Shown: positions 11,050 through 21,900 of the stretch, one piece after another
Layout: the number at the start of each line of letters is the position of its first letter
Numbering within the stretch: the stretch's first letter is position 1
NCBI GenBank assembly: GCA_030062745.1
Contig: CP099846.1
Coordinates: forward strand, 7,499,432 to 7,563,431
Direction of reading: 5' to 3'
DNA length: 64,000 nt
Source: Capitulum mitella
Taxonomy: Eukaryota > Arthropoda > Thecostraca > Pollicipedomorpha > Pollicipedidae
Notes under the pieces: generated by a model
What the model saw: the letters and a program-made list of their open reading frames with translations, nothing else
Told to the model about the DNA's origin: nothing
Databases searched by the model: none
Program-made: the position numbers and the translations under genes

Positions 11050-12241
11050 CCCTATTCCCGGCACGGGGGGCTGAATCCGCCCCCCTCGGGTTTTTTGCTT
11101 GCCGATTCCAGGCTTTTTAACGCAGCTTCACGAAACTTGGTCACTTTTCCTAGCTATTCTTTCTATGTGCTGTGACAAAATTTCACAATTCTACTTTGCT
11201 CAGGAGCGGAGTCAGGCAACGTTTTTGGGAGGCACCTCAGGCAATTTTTGGCCATGTTGAGGGTAAAAGGAAAATGTCTGCCAAAAACAGAGTTTTTAAG
11301 ATAGAACTTAAAACTTTATATGGATGTATAGCTAAATAGTTGGGCAATGTGCACACAAAACTTTGCTTATCTGAGGTCACTTTACAAGATCAGGTCAAGG
11401 TCAAGTCAAAATTTGTTTTTGGCAATAATTTCGGCGCCGTTTTTTCAAATGCCAAACCCGGAATGCGTATGACGTAGAAGGGTGCCCTCTACTTGTGTAT
11501 CAAGTTTCAGCTTGATATCAGGTCGGGTAACGGAGCTATGACCTAAAATGTCAGTGCGCGTACCCTATATCGCAATAGCCATAAAATGAAATTTTTGGAA
11601 TAGAGTGAATTCAAATGATTGAAAACGTTTACAGATAATATCAAATGCACACGAGATCATTCCAGGCGACCCCAAGGTCAATGGAGGTCATTTAAGGTCA
11701 AAAGTCACAAGTTGATCTGAAGAACGTGTGACCATGACAGTTTCCCCTTTTTCATGTCCCTGGCGCCGCCTATGTTAACATTATACAAACACTGTAATGC
11801 GATTTGTACTTCTTTAGCATAGCATGACTAGCAGAAGCCAATAAAGTGTTTTTACCTGTTTTGTTCATTCAGTTGTTAGAAAACTAATCCTCCTTTTTTA
11901 AACCCTGTGAACGCCCCTGAATTTCCTCAAAATTTCAGATTTGTGGACCCATGGTAAAAGCCCTATCCATCATCTCTCGATTCATGCCAGTCTCATTGAA
12001 ATCGGTCGATAAACAACGGAGTTATAAGAAGTCCAAAAATACCCCCCATTTTGACACTTTAGTCCCCTGTATCCACAAATTTCCAAATTTTGAAAGTTTC
12101 TTTTTATGAAAATGTAGTTCACGTCACGGCAAATCGATTGCCGTTTGTTGCGATTAAATCGGACGAGTAGTTCTCGAGATCTCGGGGGGGGGGGGCCGAA
12201 TCCGGGAATCGACCATACCGTCTAGCCCTCCGGGAATGGGG
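11050..12241. mobile_element. Non-coding TTAA-flanked (piggyBac-like) element
   Basis: Flanked by TTAA at 11046-11049 and 12242-12245. The ends are inverted repeats: CCCTATTCCCGG on the left and, inverted, CCCCATTCCCGG on the right. TTAA duplications are made by piggyBac (and Kolobok) transposases, and the CCC-type start fits piggyBac. Near each end a G-run/C-run hairpin surrounds GAATCCG/CGAATCC. The 1.19 kb interior has no coding frame but holds several degenerate copies of an 'aaatcgg...ggagttat' motif (around 11515, 11995 and 12150). Probably a non-autonomous element moved in trans. Confidence 0.75.
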
Positions 12242-12245
12242 TTAA

Positions 12246-13969
12246 GGGTTTCGAAAATGGACGCACTTGTCGGCCAGTGTGTGTAATGAATTTTGCTACG
12301 CTACGAAGCGGGTTCGCGTGTTATTTTACAAACGAACAATCAGAGTCTGCCGCATCACAGGCAAATTTATAGGCACAACACCTACGCGTGTATAAATAAT
12401 TCGTTGTTTGTACTATCAAAATACACAATGACTGTCAAACATGCCTTCAGTCGTGCGATGCTGACAAAGCTCAGATGATCTTTTGGTCACTGGCGGAGAC
12501 AGAGTGGTGTTGACCAAAGGAATTACAGTTCCATTGCACTGCCGGAGGCCTTACATTGCATTTCATGATTTTTTATCCTGTGTTTGCACCACCGAAAGCT
12601 CAAACGATTCCCGCTCTGTTTCATATCTCATTTAAAATCAAACGAGCTGAAAGCGTGCTCTGCACGTTTTTGTCGAATGGGATTTCATACATGGCATTCG
12701 CTCTCAAAAGTTCAGATCGACGTGTCTGTCTTCCATTCATTTATTTTCTCAGTTCGTTAGTCAGTCACTTCGTCAGTCGGTCAGTCCAAGTTCCCGAGCG
12801 TCTAGCGCCTGAACGCGCCTGCCGATCGCGACAAAAGTGGTACCGTCGGGTGCGCCGGCTCAGCAGACCAATTATGCTGCAGGTTTCGAAACGATGCGTG
12901 ACGTGGGGCACGTACCACGTGGCGAGAGCCGAACATCTGCAGAATTCGATTAATCACGGGTACAGGTCAAACGGCGGGCGCTGTAGACTCAAGACTTGGT
13001 GACAACATGGGCCCTACTCACGGGTACTCACTTTTGTGGTTAGAGCCCACGTGCGATCCACGTGGTGATCCACTGCCACGTGTTTCGATTGGGACTAAAG
13101 GGCCTTTTAGAGTGCAGTAAACAGTGACCTGGGAGACTGAAATTTGTTGGGTAGATAGACTAGCTCTATGGCTGTCCAACGATACCCTTCTTGATCGGCA
13201 TGGTGCAACGGGTCATCTGCGGCGCACGTGTACCTCTTGTCTGCCCGTATTCCCTACAGGCCAATCGACGGGACGTAAACAGCACACTTCAATGCAATGA
13301 TGGCTTGGAAAGGCGGACGGGCTACTGGGCGGTCAATTTCGATGGATTCTGGCCCAAACGGGTGTGCGGCTTGCGCGTGAAGCGCAAGGTGCCCAAAAAT
13401 AATACCAGTTCTTCACTGCAGCGACAGTACAAACGCTGGAATGCTGAAAATTGGCGGACACGAGCAAGTGATACGTGACATATATCTGGCTGTTTACGCG
13501 TCAACAGCTTCAGCCTGGTGTGGCAGGGCGCACGTGCTGAGGTGTACCCCTTTGCCATTCAGGATCTGGTTCGGGAGCCGTTGATGCTGGAGACGCCAAA
13601 TTTTGTGATGGGCTGCAGTCACGAACGCCATCCAGAACAAGCAAGACTTACGGCATCAGTGCAAGATGCCATGCATGTGAGCGTGCAACCTGATGGACTT
13701 GGGTCCTCCGTTCACGGGAAGTTTGTGATACGTACCCTAGCACCTTTATTTAGGTAACGGTATTAAGTGGGTGCACAGGTCTGCGTGAAAACAGAGCTTC
13801 GATTTTGACCCAAAACCAACCGTGTAATACGTCATTTTGCCTCTAATCATATGGACACGCGACAGCTCACTCTAATCACACGTCGCCTGTGGTGATAGTG
13901 CCACCAATCGCTGTTATATTGTAAGGGAGCTGCGCGGCGTGGAGACGTACTGCCGTCCCCCTTGTCAAT
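12246..13969. other. Unassigned; contains an E-box cluster
   Basis: Open frames at 13191-13478 and 13518-13757 (plus) read as ordinary-looking protein but match no family I know and lack supporting splice structure. No element ends were seen. Confidence 0.5.
12916..13082. promoter_or_regulatory. Cluster of four CACGTG E-boxes
   Basis: Perfect CACGTG palindromes at 12916-12921, 13048-13053, 13059-13064 and 13077-13082, the last three within 35 bp. CACGTG is the core site of bHLH and bHLH-ZIP factors (Myc/Max, USF, CLOCK families). No gene start is identified next to it, so a regulatory role is only suggested by density. Confidence 0.35.
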
Positions 13970-14092
13970 GCGGGGTCGGCCGCCCTGGCCGGCGCCGGGC
14001 CGGTCCGAGCCGGCGCCCGGCGGGCGTCGGTGACTGTCGGGTCACCTTGAGCGGCGTGGCGCCAATCCGGACATGTGCGGTCCGGATTGGTC
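13970..14092. repeat. GC-rich hairpin cluster upstream of the recombinase gene
   Basis: Several inverted repeats follow each other: a GCCGGCGCCGGG / CGGCGCCCGGC pair around 13985-14025, GGTGAC / GTCACC at about 14030-14045, and a perfect 11-bp stem CCAATCCGGAC / GTCCGGATTGG with a 7-nt loop at 14062-14090. The cluster is far more GC-rich than its left flank. It could be an end, a recombination site or a promoter of the element that carries the recombinase gene. Confidence 0.6.
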
Positions 14093-14782
14093 GTGACTGA
14101 TGCCACGTGATGTACAGCGTCGAGGTCGGGTCGCTAGGTCCTAGACTGCTGATAATGAATTTGGGCCGAGCGGGCGGAACGGAGCGCGAGTCAGTGTATC
14201 GTCTAAACCTGAAAATAGAGCTGCATGTGACTCAATGTGTTCACGAGGATACTACGCTTACATTGGTGGGCGCAGCAGCAGACAGAATGGCAGCCGCAAC
14301 AACAAGCGTGACGACAATCAACAATCGGCGTGACGACAGCAGAGACGGCGGCCGCAACAACGGACAGCGCGGTAGGAAATTACATTTGGCAGCCATCGTG
14401 ACACGCCGCAGACATCAGGCAGCGCAGCAGATGACGCCGGACACAGCAGACAGTGCAATGACAGGCGCCGTAAACGGGAGAAAGCGCAGTGGCAGGCGCC
14501 TCAGACGGAAAAACAGGAGACGCATTGGGCGCAGGAGATGCAAGAGCCAGTAGCAGCAATATGCGCCTGGGATTTTGTCAGAATTGCTGAAATATCTGAA
14601 TGGTCCTGTTCCGGTCAGGAAGGCTTTTGATTGACGTTTCTTATCATGTTAATAGCGACGGAAATATTCTGCAGCACATTTTGTTACGACTTGAGGCCTC
14701 AAAATAGGCGGCTACCAATATGTGCAACGCGTATATGACTGCAGTTGGTTGTCACGATTAATGACCGACGACCTAGACTGAG

Positions 14783-15028
14783 TTACTTCGATTTCCTTTT
14801 GAGCCATAATCCTTCTGTGGACGCCGCGACACTGGCTAGGGCAAGCGCGATACTTCCGAACACCAGCGAGCTGAGCTCTCCGATCGTCCATCCGGCTCCA
14901 GCGAGGACGTTGGCCACCCGGTAACACACCGCGGTAAAACCAATCGGAGTTCACACGGCGCCGTAAATGATGCTTACACCGTAGTACGCTATCAAAGCCA
15001 CCATCACGGCAACACATAATGCCGTCAT
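14783..15028 (-). CDS. Small membrane-protein frame, divergent to recombinase gene, one stop
   Basis: From ATG 15028 the minus strand reads MTALCVAVMVALIAYYGVSI, a clear first membrane segment. After a TGA at about 14949 the same frame continues through ANVLAGAGWTIGEL and SSLVFGSIALALASVAA, a second membrane segment, to a basic tail GLWLKRKSK and stop at 14783. Both halves have the composition of a real two-span protein, and the single TGA could be a mutation or a spliced-out base run. It starts only about 48 bp from the recombinase start codon, back to back, so the two probably share a promoter region. Family unknown. Confidence 0.4.
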
Positions 15029-15075
15029 AAGGCATTTAGGCTTATCCCAGAGCTCAGTTTGTGTCCTCACAGGTG

Positions 15076-18000
15076 ATGGACAGCGACGTCACCAATAGCC
15101 CAGTCGACATCTCCGACATCTCCGATGACTCCGACGACGCGACCTGCCAGGCGCCACATCGTTGGGAAGTCATCGGAGATTCGGACGACTCCTTCGAGGA
15201 GGGGCTGGTGCCCGACAACCCGTCAAAGAGGCGACGCCAAGGCACAGCCACCGCAACCACCACGACCACCACCACAACAGAGGACCGCGACGCGGCAGGG
15301 CCGGCCCACGCGGCGGGCGGCGCCCGCCCCGCCCGTCGCCGGACCCACCGGCGACAAAATTGCTAACGCACCAGGCGGCTAGTGGCAGGCTGACGGCGGC
15401 GACGGCGGAGGCTGCGACGGTGGCACCGCAACCTGCGGCTGCGGAGGCGACGCCGGCGGATGCGGCTGCGCCGGAGCACGCCACAGTCTGGCTACGGCCG
15501 GCCGGCCGGCACCAGGTTCCGGCAGTGCGTCAGTCTGGTGAAGCGCCGACAGACGGCCCACCATGTCCGCGATGTGTGTCCGTCAGCCCACCACGACCTG
15601 CGCCATCCACGACAAATCCACCACGAGCTGCGCTCATACGCCGCTCCAAACGCCGCCGACCAGGTGGACTGTACATGCGACATGGTCATCACGAAGAGGC
15701 AAAAGACAAGTCCAAAAAAACAGTAGCCAGCCGCATTGGACGGCACACAAACCACCGGCGGCTGAACCCTGCCGGCCGAGAGGCCGCCAAACGCCACGTG
15801 TTCAACGCAGTCCGCCAGACCGTCGCCACCACGTACCCGGCGGCGCTGGCTACCGGCCTCCCGCTGGAGGTCACGGAGACCGTTGCCCCTCTCGACCGGC
15901 CGGAAGCCGCGCGTCCAATCCTGCCGGACACAAGCAACATGGCGGCCGACAGCTTCAGGACCCTGCGGCACGCCGTGTTCCTGGCAGAGTTTACCGCAGA
16001 CGGCACACTCCAGGAGAGCGGGAGCAGGACCCGGCGAACATACAGAACGGTTCTGAGGAGCCTCCTCGAGCAAGCCAACATCTCGGTGCCGGACTGGCGG
16101 GACATTCCGCTGGACACGCAGCTGCTGAAACGGGTGGGCGTTCATTACAGCTGTCTCGTCATCATGCAATCTTTGAAATTGTAACGATTCATATATGATT
16201 GTGATGATGAGAGCCTTACTTGTCATAAACGAAATAATGGATAACGTGGCTGAATAACAGTAAGAAAGGACGAAGAAGAAAAGACATCACCACAATATCT
16301 CTACGGAACTAAAGACAATGCAACGTCCCCACGCACTCTTGGACTACACGACGAAATGTCTGCAATGAAAATGGCACTGTCAGCAGTCCAGAGACGAGCT
16401 ACGCCTGACCCTGACGGACCAGCCACCGACCGACCTCTTGATGTGTGCAGCACTGAGGACCATCATGCCCGCCGACCAGGCCAACGCGGCCTTGGTAGAC
16501 GACGGCGTGACGTGGGGACCCTACTGCGGCAACCTGGCGGCTATTGAAAAGCAAGAAAAATTTACTGTCGCACACGGCGTGATTTATTATTCTGCACAGT
16601 ACGTGTGATGCACATGTGATACTTTCTGGTAGAAAATAGGGCATATTTCATTGTTCCACAGCCATGCTTCACGTATGGCTATGGAATATCTCGCGTATGT
16701 ATTGTGGTTCAATAACTCAAGGCACAACAACCACGGTTCAGTAACCACGGTACACCAAGCCATATCTTACGCATATGTTGCGTTTTACAGCCATCGCCCG
16801 CTACGAGGCCGCCAAAGCGACCAGTCGCCAGGCGGACTCGGTGCTCCTGACCCCTGACTCGGTGCTCCCGGACCAGCGCAAGCTGGTCCGGGAGGCGGCC
16901 TTGCGCTGGCTGTACGATGTCATCGGCAGCCCGCTGCCCGCAACCGCGGCCGAGAGGACCAGCCTGGCGAAGAAGCTCATGCAGATCCTGTACATCTGCC
17001 TGGCCCTGTTCGCCGGCCAAAGAACTGAAGCTTTCACGGAACTCCAGTTCGCCGAATACTAGCAGGCCCAGGTGAGTTTTTTTTTCGCAATACCACAACG
17101 CTGACTGATAGCTGACAGGCCACACGGGGCAACTGTGGACAAACAATTTTTATACAACAGTGCCAACTGTGCTTCCGTTGTGTCCACAATTCTCAACAGC
17201 CACTGGCACCTGGACGATCGCGCGCCTCGGCGGAAAAACCGTCAAGGCCACCGGCGCCACGACGCTGGTCGTCCTGCCCGAGAAGTGGCGGGCCATCACC
17301 TTTTTCACCACGCGGCTGAGGCCGCTCATGTGCGGCAAGAGAGATAAGGATTTCACATCTGTGACAATGAACATTTTCCAGGAGTTTTAAGGACACGGCA
17401 CGGCAGTTCTCCACACAGCCCGACGTTACACTTGTGTGTCAGTGTGCATGTACTCGTTCAGCATTACAATAACCTAATGTCCTCTTTGTCCCCAGGGAGG
17501 GCGACCCCGTTCCCCGGGCTGGGGACATACGATAACCTCCAACACCCGGACATCCTGTCGCCGGACATCGACTATGCGAAGGCGATCCGCGGCACCGTGG
17601 CACAGCGTTATCACACCGTCGCCACATACGACCTGGCGGAGACTGGCGCGCTGCAGGGAACGACGGCGGCGGACTTGGCGGAGTACCGCCGCCACCGGGA
17701 GGACGTTACCCGCAGCGCATACGACGTCCGCAGACGCACCGAGAGGGACGTCAGGGCCCAGCTCGCCTTCCCGAGGTCTGCGGGCGTCGCGGGCGACGTC
17801 CCGGTATTCCCGCCGCCGTCGTCGCCGCCAACATCCGACGACGACTCCACAGCGGCCGGCCCGGCCGACCAGCCGGCAAGCACCGAGAGCCGAGCAGGAG
17901 TCCGGAGTCGACATTACGTCGGACCTCCTGCCGTTCCCCGAGGTCAGACTACAACAAGGGACGGCCAGCCCACCCAGGGCCATTCCCTCAGGGACCAGGT

Positions 18001-18116
18001 GGACGTCGGCCGAGATGGCAACAGTCGACCTGGCCGTCTCACGCCTCGCCACTCTGAACAGGGCCGGCGTGATCCGGTTCATGGCGCACAGGAGTTGGAA
18101 CTGTTACGCTCCATGA
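15076..18116 (+). CDS. Tyrosine-recombinase-like gene, about five exons, some lesions
   Basis: ATG 15076 opens an acidic N-terminus (MDSDVTNSPVDISDISDD) followed by a KRRR basic patch. Blocks recognisable as exons: 15076-16131 (with one frame change near 15350), about 16395-16550, 16792-17073, about 17207-17370 and 17498-18116, bounded mostly by AG...GT. The C-terminal half matches the tyrosine recombinase fold: arginine I in ALFAGQRTEAFTELQ (17020s), the beta-hairpin lysine region GGKTVKATGATTLVVLP, arginine II in YAKAIRGTVAQR (Lys where most have His), and HREDVTRSAY, where His precedes the candidate nucleophile Tyr by nine residues as in phage integrases. Lesions: an in-frame TAG at 17060-17062 and a frame change near 17890. 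Cryptons or a domesticated relative are possible. I saw no reverse transcriptase nearby, which argues against DIRS. Confidence 0.6.
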
Positions 18117-18169
18117 CGCCACGGTACGCAGTGGTGGCCGTAAGCCCGGCCGAGACGTGTTTGACTTAC

Positions 18170-19116
18170 TGAACTGCTGGTCAAATGCTAAATGCTACAC
18201 ATTTTTGGAACCTGTAACTTATGAACATAGTCACGCAGCTGAATACAAACTAAAATATGAAATTCCGTCGCTCGATGCACGCCCAAGTGTTCCAATTTCC
18301 CATCATATTGCTAAAAAGAACAAATTAGTATAATTCTTTTTTCCATGCTTGTTCAAGTTCTTCATTACCCTGTATTCATGCTAAAAACGAAATAATGATT
18401 ACTTTGTACATTATCTGAATGGCATATTCACAGACATTATTTCCACACTTCTTGTTTCAGATGGAAAACCTGTCAACAAAACAGTTTTACGGAGCCCCGT
18501 CCCATAGATGAAAGTTACACGAGTATACGGCTGGTAGACGACAGTGTTACGGAAGCTGTTTGTAAATCGTTGCGTTTTCCAGTGCATGAGAAACCCACTA
18601 AATGTACCGCTGTAGTAATCCTTAGTGAGGAATCCTTGGTGATCCTTTGTGCAAAGAATGTTGGAGCGTGTCTTTGGATGAACTGCTTCACCATGGTTCA
18701 AGGTAAGATGCTTTGTGGAAGCAGCGTGTCATCAGTGACAGTGACACAAGGGATCCAAATGGTATGGATAAGAACGAAGTTGGATGCGGAAATGTGGGGC
18801 GCAGCCACATTTCGTAAACAACTCGGACGGAAAGCATGTGAAAGCAGGCAAACACGTTTGCCATGAGCTTATTGTCAAAATGACAAGAGTAAGCATGTCG
18901 GTTTGGTGATGATAATGATTTGGGCTTTAGGGTGCATCAACTGCATATCGCGCCCATAACGAATGTTTTTTTTTTAATAGAGTCAAGAAACTCACATCTC
19001 TTAGCAACTTATGTCATGAAAGCAGATCGTGCAGGGAAAAAACGAGAAACAATAAATATGTTACCGAAGACTTGTCCAAACAGGCTTTAAGACACCGCTC
19101 GCTGTGTAAATAAATG
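18170..19116. other. No recognisable gene
   Basis: AT-rich, short chance frames only. Confidence 0.6.
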
Positions 19117-19471
19117 TCAGAGAATCCAATGTTCGAAAAAAAAACTGGAAGACTTGTGCGATATGACGCGAATCATCGCCACGCAAGTCGAGCAAGCTAA
19201 GCGCGTCAGGATGACAGCAAGACAACGCAATAGTTCCACGCCGAAATCACGACAGGAGACAAGCACGTGGTGCACGGTCGAAAGTAGCGCCGTATCTCCT
19301 TCCCGCACAGCAAGAAAGGATGGGTAGCAAAGTTGTTACCAATGCATAAACGACTACAAGCCACCTTCTCTCTCCTCGACATGCACGAACATGACGCCCA
19401 CAGCTCCAGACGGGGCTTTAGTGCCTTCCGAATTATTTGCACCGACTGCGTCCCATCTACGCTGCCACTTA

Positions 19472-20764
19472 CGAGGGGTGTATGAAAAGTTTTGAGCATC
19501 GTGTATAAGAAGCGTTGATGCATGGTCAAACCTATGATTTTTTGAAAGTACAACCTTTTGTAAGTATTCCTGTCAAATTTTGAGATTTTAACATGTTCCT
19601 TATTTTTTTGCAGATTTTTGAATAAGCAAGGGTCAAGGATTCAGCGGAAAATGGAGAAAACAGAAATTCGTGCAGTCATTAAGTACCTGTATTTGAAAGG
19701 CATGACTGCCTCAGAAATTCATGATGACATGTTGAGAACATTAGCAGAGAGTGCCCCTTCATATGCGACAGTCACACGTTGGATCAGAGAATTCAAGCGT
19801 GGCAGAGACAGTGCTGAAGATGACCCAAGGTCAGGACGACCCACAACAGCAACAACCAAAGATAACCTTGACCTTGCTCTGCAGATGGTCATGCAAGATC
19901 ATCGGATATCATGTCGTCAGATAGCAGAGAGACTTGGGATATCCAATGAGCGAGCAGACAAAATTTTGACCAAAGAACTGGGATTCTCAAAGGTTTCTGC
20001 AAGGTGGGTCCCTCGTCTTTTGACACCTGAACAGAAACGCACCAGGCGCACTGTATCCAAGGGCAATCTTGAACTGCTTGAAGCTGATGAAGACAATTTC
20101 CTTGCTCGATTCATCACTATGGATGAAAGCTGGGTTCATCACTACCAACCCGAAACGAAAGAACAATCAAAGCAGTGGAAGCACACGTCATCTCCGACCC
20201 CAAAGAAGGCCAAGGTCGTTCCTTCAGCTGGCAAGGTCATGGCCTCTGTTTTCTGGGATTCCCAGGGTGTCATATTGATCGAATACCTTCAGAAGGGCCA
20301 CACAGTGACTGGACAACATTATTCTGGGCAAATGAAGCGCCTACGGGAAGTAATCAAAGAAAAAAGACCAAGAATGCTCACAAGAGGAATCCTCTTCCAC
20401 CAAGACAATGCACCAGCCCACACCTCAGTGATTGTCATGGCAACAATTCACGATTGTGGATTCGAACTTGTTTCCCATCCACCTTATTCGCCAGACCTGG
20501 CCCCCTCCGACTTCCATCTTTTCCCCCAAATGAAAAAAGCCTTGGCTGGTCGCCATTTTGCCAGTGATGATGACGTCATAGCTGCAGTCGAGGGGTTTCT
20601 TGAGTCCCAAACAAAAGAGTTCTTCCACACCGGGATAAAAGCGCTTCAGCGCCGTTGGAGCAAGTGCTCAGCCCTTGAGGGAGACTATGCTGAAAAATAA
20701 ATCATCAAAAATCCCTTATCCCTTTTAGTTTTTCTGATGCTTAAAACTTTTCATACACCCCATG
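19472..20764 (+). mobile_element. Mariner transposon with both ends and TA duplication
   Basis: 1,293 bp, flanked by TA at 19470-19471 and 20765-20766. Ends are inverted repeats containing GGGGTGTATGAAAAGTTTT (left) and its near-perfect inverse (right), with one mismatch shortly inside and different outermost bases (CGA/CAT). Size, TA target and single intron-free gene are typical of the Tc1/mariner superfamily, mariner (DD34D) group. It sits in an older LINE remnant. Confidence 0.95.
19651..20700 (+). CDS. Mariner transposase (DD34D), apparently intact
   Basis: A 349-residue uninterrupted frame from ATG 19651 (MEKTEIRAVIKYLYLKG) to TAA 20700, the usual mariner length. The N-terminal third holds the two helix-turn-helix modules that bind the inverted repeats (TASEIHDDM..., CRQIAERLGIS). 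The catalytic triad is FITMDESW, FHQDNAPAH and YSPDLAPSDFHLF; I count 34 residues between the second and third Asp, the mariner signature spacing. The WVPHEL linker motif is present as WVPRLLT. No stop, frameshift or missing catalytic residue is visible, so the copy may be active or recently active. Confidence 0.95.
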   Translation: MEKTEIRAVIKYLYLKGMTASEIHDDMLRTLAESAPSYATVTRWIREFKRGRDSAEDDPRSGRPTTATTKDNLDLALQMVMQDHRISCRQIAERLGISNERADKILTKELGFSKVSARWVPRLLTPEQKRTRRTVSKGNLELLEADEDNFLARFITMDESWVHHYQPETKEQSKQWKHTSSPTPKKAKVVPSAGKVMASVFWDSQGVILIEYLQKGHTVTGQHYSGQMKRLREVIKEKRPRMLTRGILFHQDNAPAHTSVIVMATIHDCGFELVSHPPYSPDLAPSDFHLFPQMKKALAGRHFASDDDVIAAVEGFLESQTKEFFHTGIKALQRRWSKCSALEGDYAEK

Positions 20765-21530
20765 TATTGCGCACAAAAGCCCTGAAGACGCTGGAAAAAT
20801 CCCTCGCGGGCAGCGAAAATGATCGTAAGCGAAGAATCCGCCTGGTCGCCTTCCAGCCGAGTCAGCCAGCTCATCACCAACTACGCCCACGTCACTCGTG
20901 ATCCAGCAAAAGATGGCTGTCCTCCCGGTCCGACCAAGCGATGTAAGACGAAGTAAGATATCCTAAGAAAGGGGATGGCAGGGGAAAAGTTGGACAGGGC
21001 TAATAGGCTGGTAAGGGAGTCAGTAAAAACCACGTCAACGACCTTCGCTGACCTCAATGAAACGAAACGCCTTGAGGATCGCCACAAGTTCCTTAGTGTA
21101 GTGTGGCGTGGGAGGGCCAGACAGGCGAGCGTGTGCCGAGGCCATCCACAAACGCGCATCCCACTCCCGATTCGGTTTTCGAACCATCTGTGTACATGGT
21201 AGTGTATCCATGATAGCACCCAATTCGTTCCAAAGCCGGGACCAAAACTCATCTCATATCAGTCTGAACATAGGAATCGTTTTCTTAACGTCGATTTCAG
21301 CGCAAGCCTGGAAGTAGACCAGTTTGTATTCTATGGAAAGTACGTAGTCGCGTTGATGCACAACAGCATAGTTAATGCAAACTTGTGATACGTTTATAAT
21401 CCAGAATGACGTTTTACAAGTGAGGAAAAGACTGTTGTTTGACATTCATACGCCACTGCATTATGACGCAGCAGCAGTTTCATTTTCAAAATCTGACGAT
21501 GCGCAACTGCCATCACTAACTCGAGTGGAT

Positions 21531-21612
21531 AACATAACATAACATAACATATAACATAACATCATATAACATAACATCATCATCATATCTCGATGATATA
21601 ACATAACATCAT
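21531..21612. repeat. (ATAAC)n-type microsatellite with CAT interruptions
   Basis: About a dozen ATAAC units, interrupted by CATCAT and a single TCTCGATG. Confidence 0.95.
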
Positions 21613-21699
21613 CGAGTGAAGTTGTCCAAAATATCGCCAACGCTCAGACTAGCATCATCCTAAGATGGAACGCAGAGACTGACAGAGACAGAGACGGAT

Positions 21700-21728
21700 C
21701 GTACTCGTGACTATCTGTCACGAGTACG
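21700..21728. repeat. Perfect 12-bp stem-loop
   Basis: CGTACTCGTGAC, loop TATCT, GTCACGAGTACG. It lies immediately 5' of the second recombinase-family remnant. Confidence 0.85.
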
Positions 21729-21900
21729 GTCCTCTGGCCGCAGATCAGAGGCCTGCTCCGTCGCACACCGGCCGAGCACCCGCCGACCGGCCTTGGTACG
21801 GTGGCGACCCTCCGGGCGCTGATGGACGATGGACTGACGTTGGAACCTTCCGGGGAAACCTGGTCGCAATCGCATGACAGAAGTTCAGCGCCGCCTAAGT
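21729..21900 (+). pseudogene. Remnant of a second copy of the recombinase family
   Basis: The strand reads ...TVATLRALMDDGLTL and, one frame over, GTFRGNLVAIA. These align with ALRTIMPADQ..., LVDDGVTWG and PYCGNLAAIEK of the second exon of the recombinase-like gene (16430-16545). A single-base shift and a TGA separate the blocks. Intron-like sequence further on (around 22080, CCGGACGTTACAATCGTGTG) also resembles 17405-17430 (CCCGACGTTACACTTGTGTG). Two copies in 7 kb support a mobile or duplicated unit. Confidence 0.6.

Larger units (their letters stand above)
19117..21280 (-). pseudogene. Decayed I-type LINE remnant (RNase H to C-terminal zinc region)
   Basis: On the minus strand 21260-20770 encodes broken frames of an RNase H domain: TMYTDGSKTESGVGCAF, YTKELVAILKAFRF, VVFTDSLTSLLAL. 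These align with FTDGSRTEAGVGCAF, YTSELVAIDKAL and LFTDSLSSLLAL of the LINE at 58 kb. After the mariner, 19469-19117 encodes the downstream part, with KPRLELWAS matching KPRLGTWASS and STVHHVLVSC matching LTVHHVLITC. Several frame changes and stops show it is old. The mariner at 19472-20764 is inserted inside it. Confidence 0.8.

Noticed and set aside
14107..14553. 148-codon Arg/Ala/Thr-rich frame
   Set aside because: Low-complexity, repeated GACGACA/CAGCAG-type sequence; looks like decayed repeat rather than a gene.
15492..16226. 244-codon minus-strand frame opposite the recombinase exon
   Set aside because: Shadow of a GC-rich coding exon; the plus-strand frame has the coherent basic and helical composition.
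21531..21612. Spaced repeats that might suggest a CRISPR-like array
   Set aside because: Units are simple ATAAC/CAT microsatellite without unique spacers; genome is eukaryotic.
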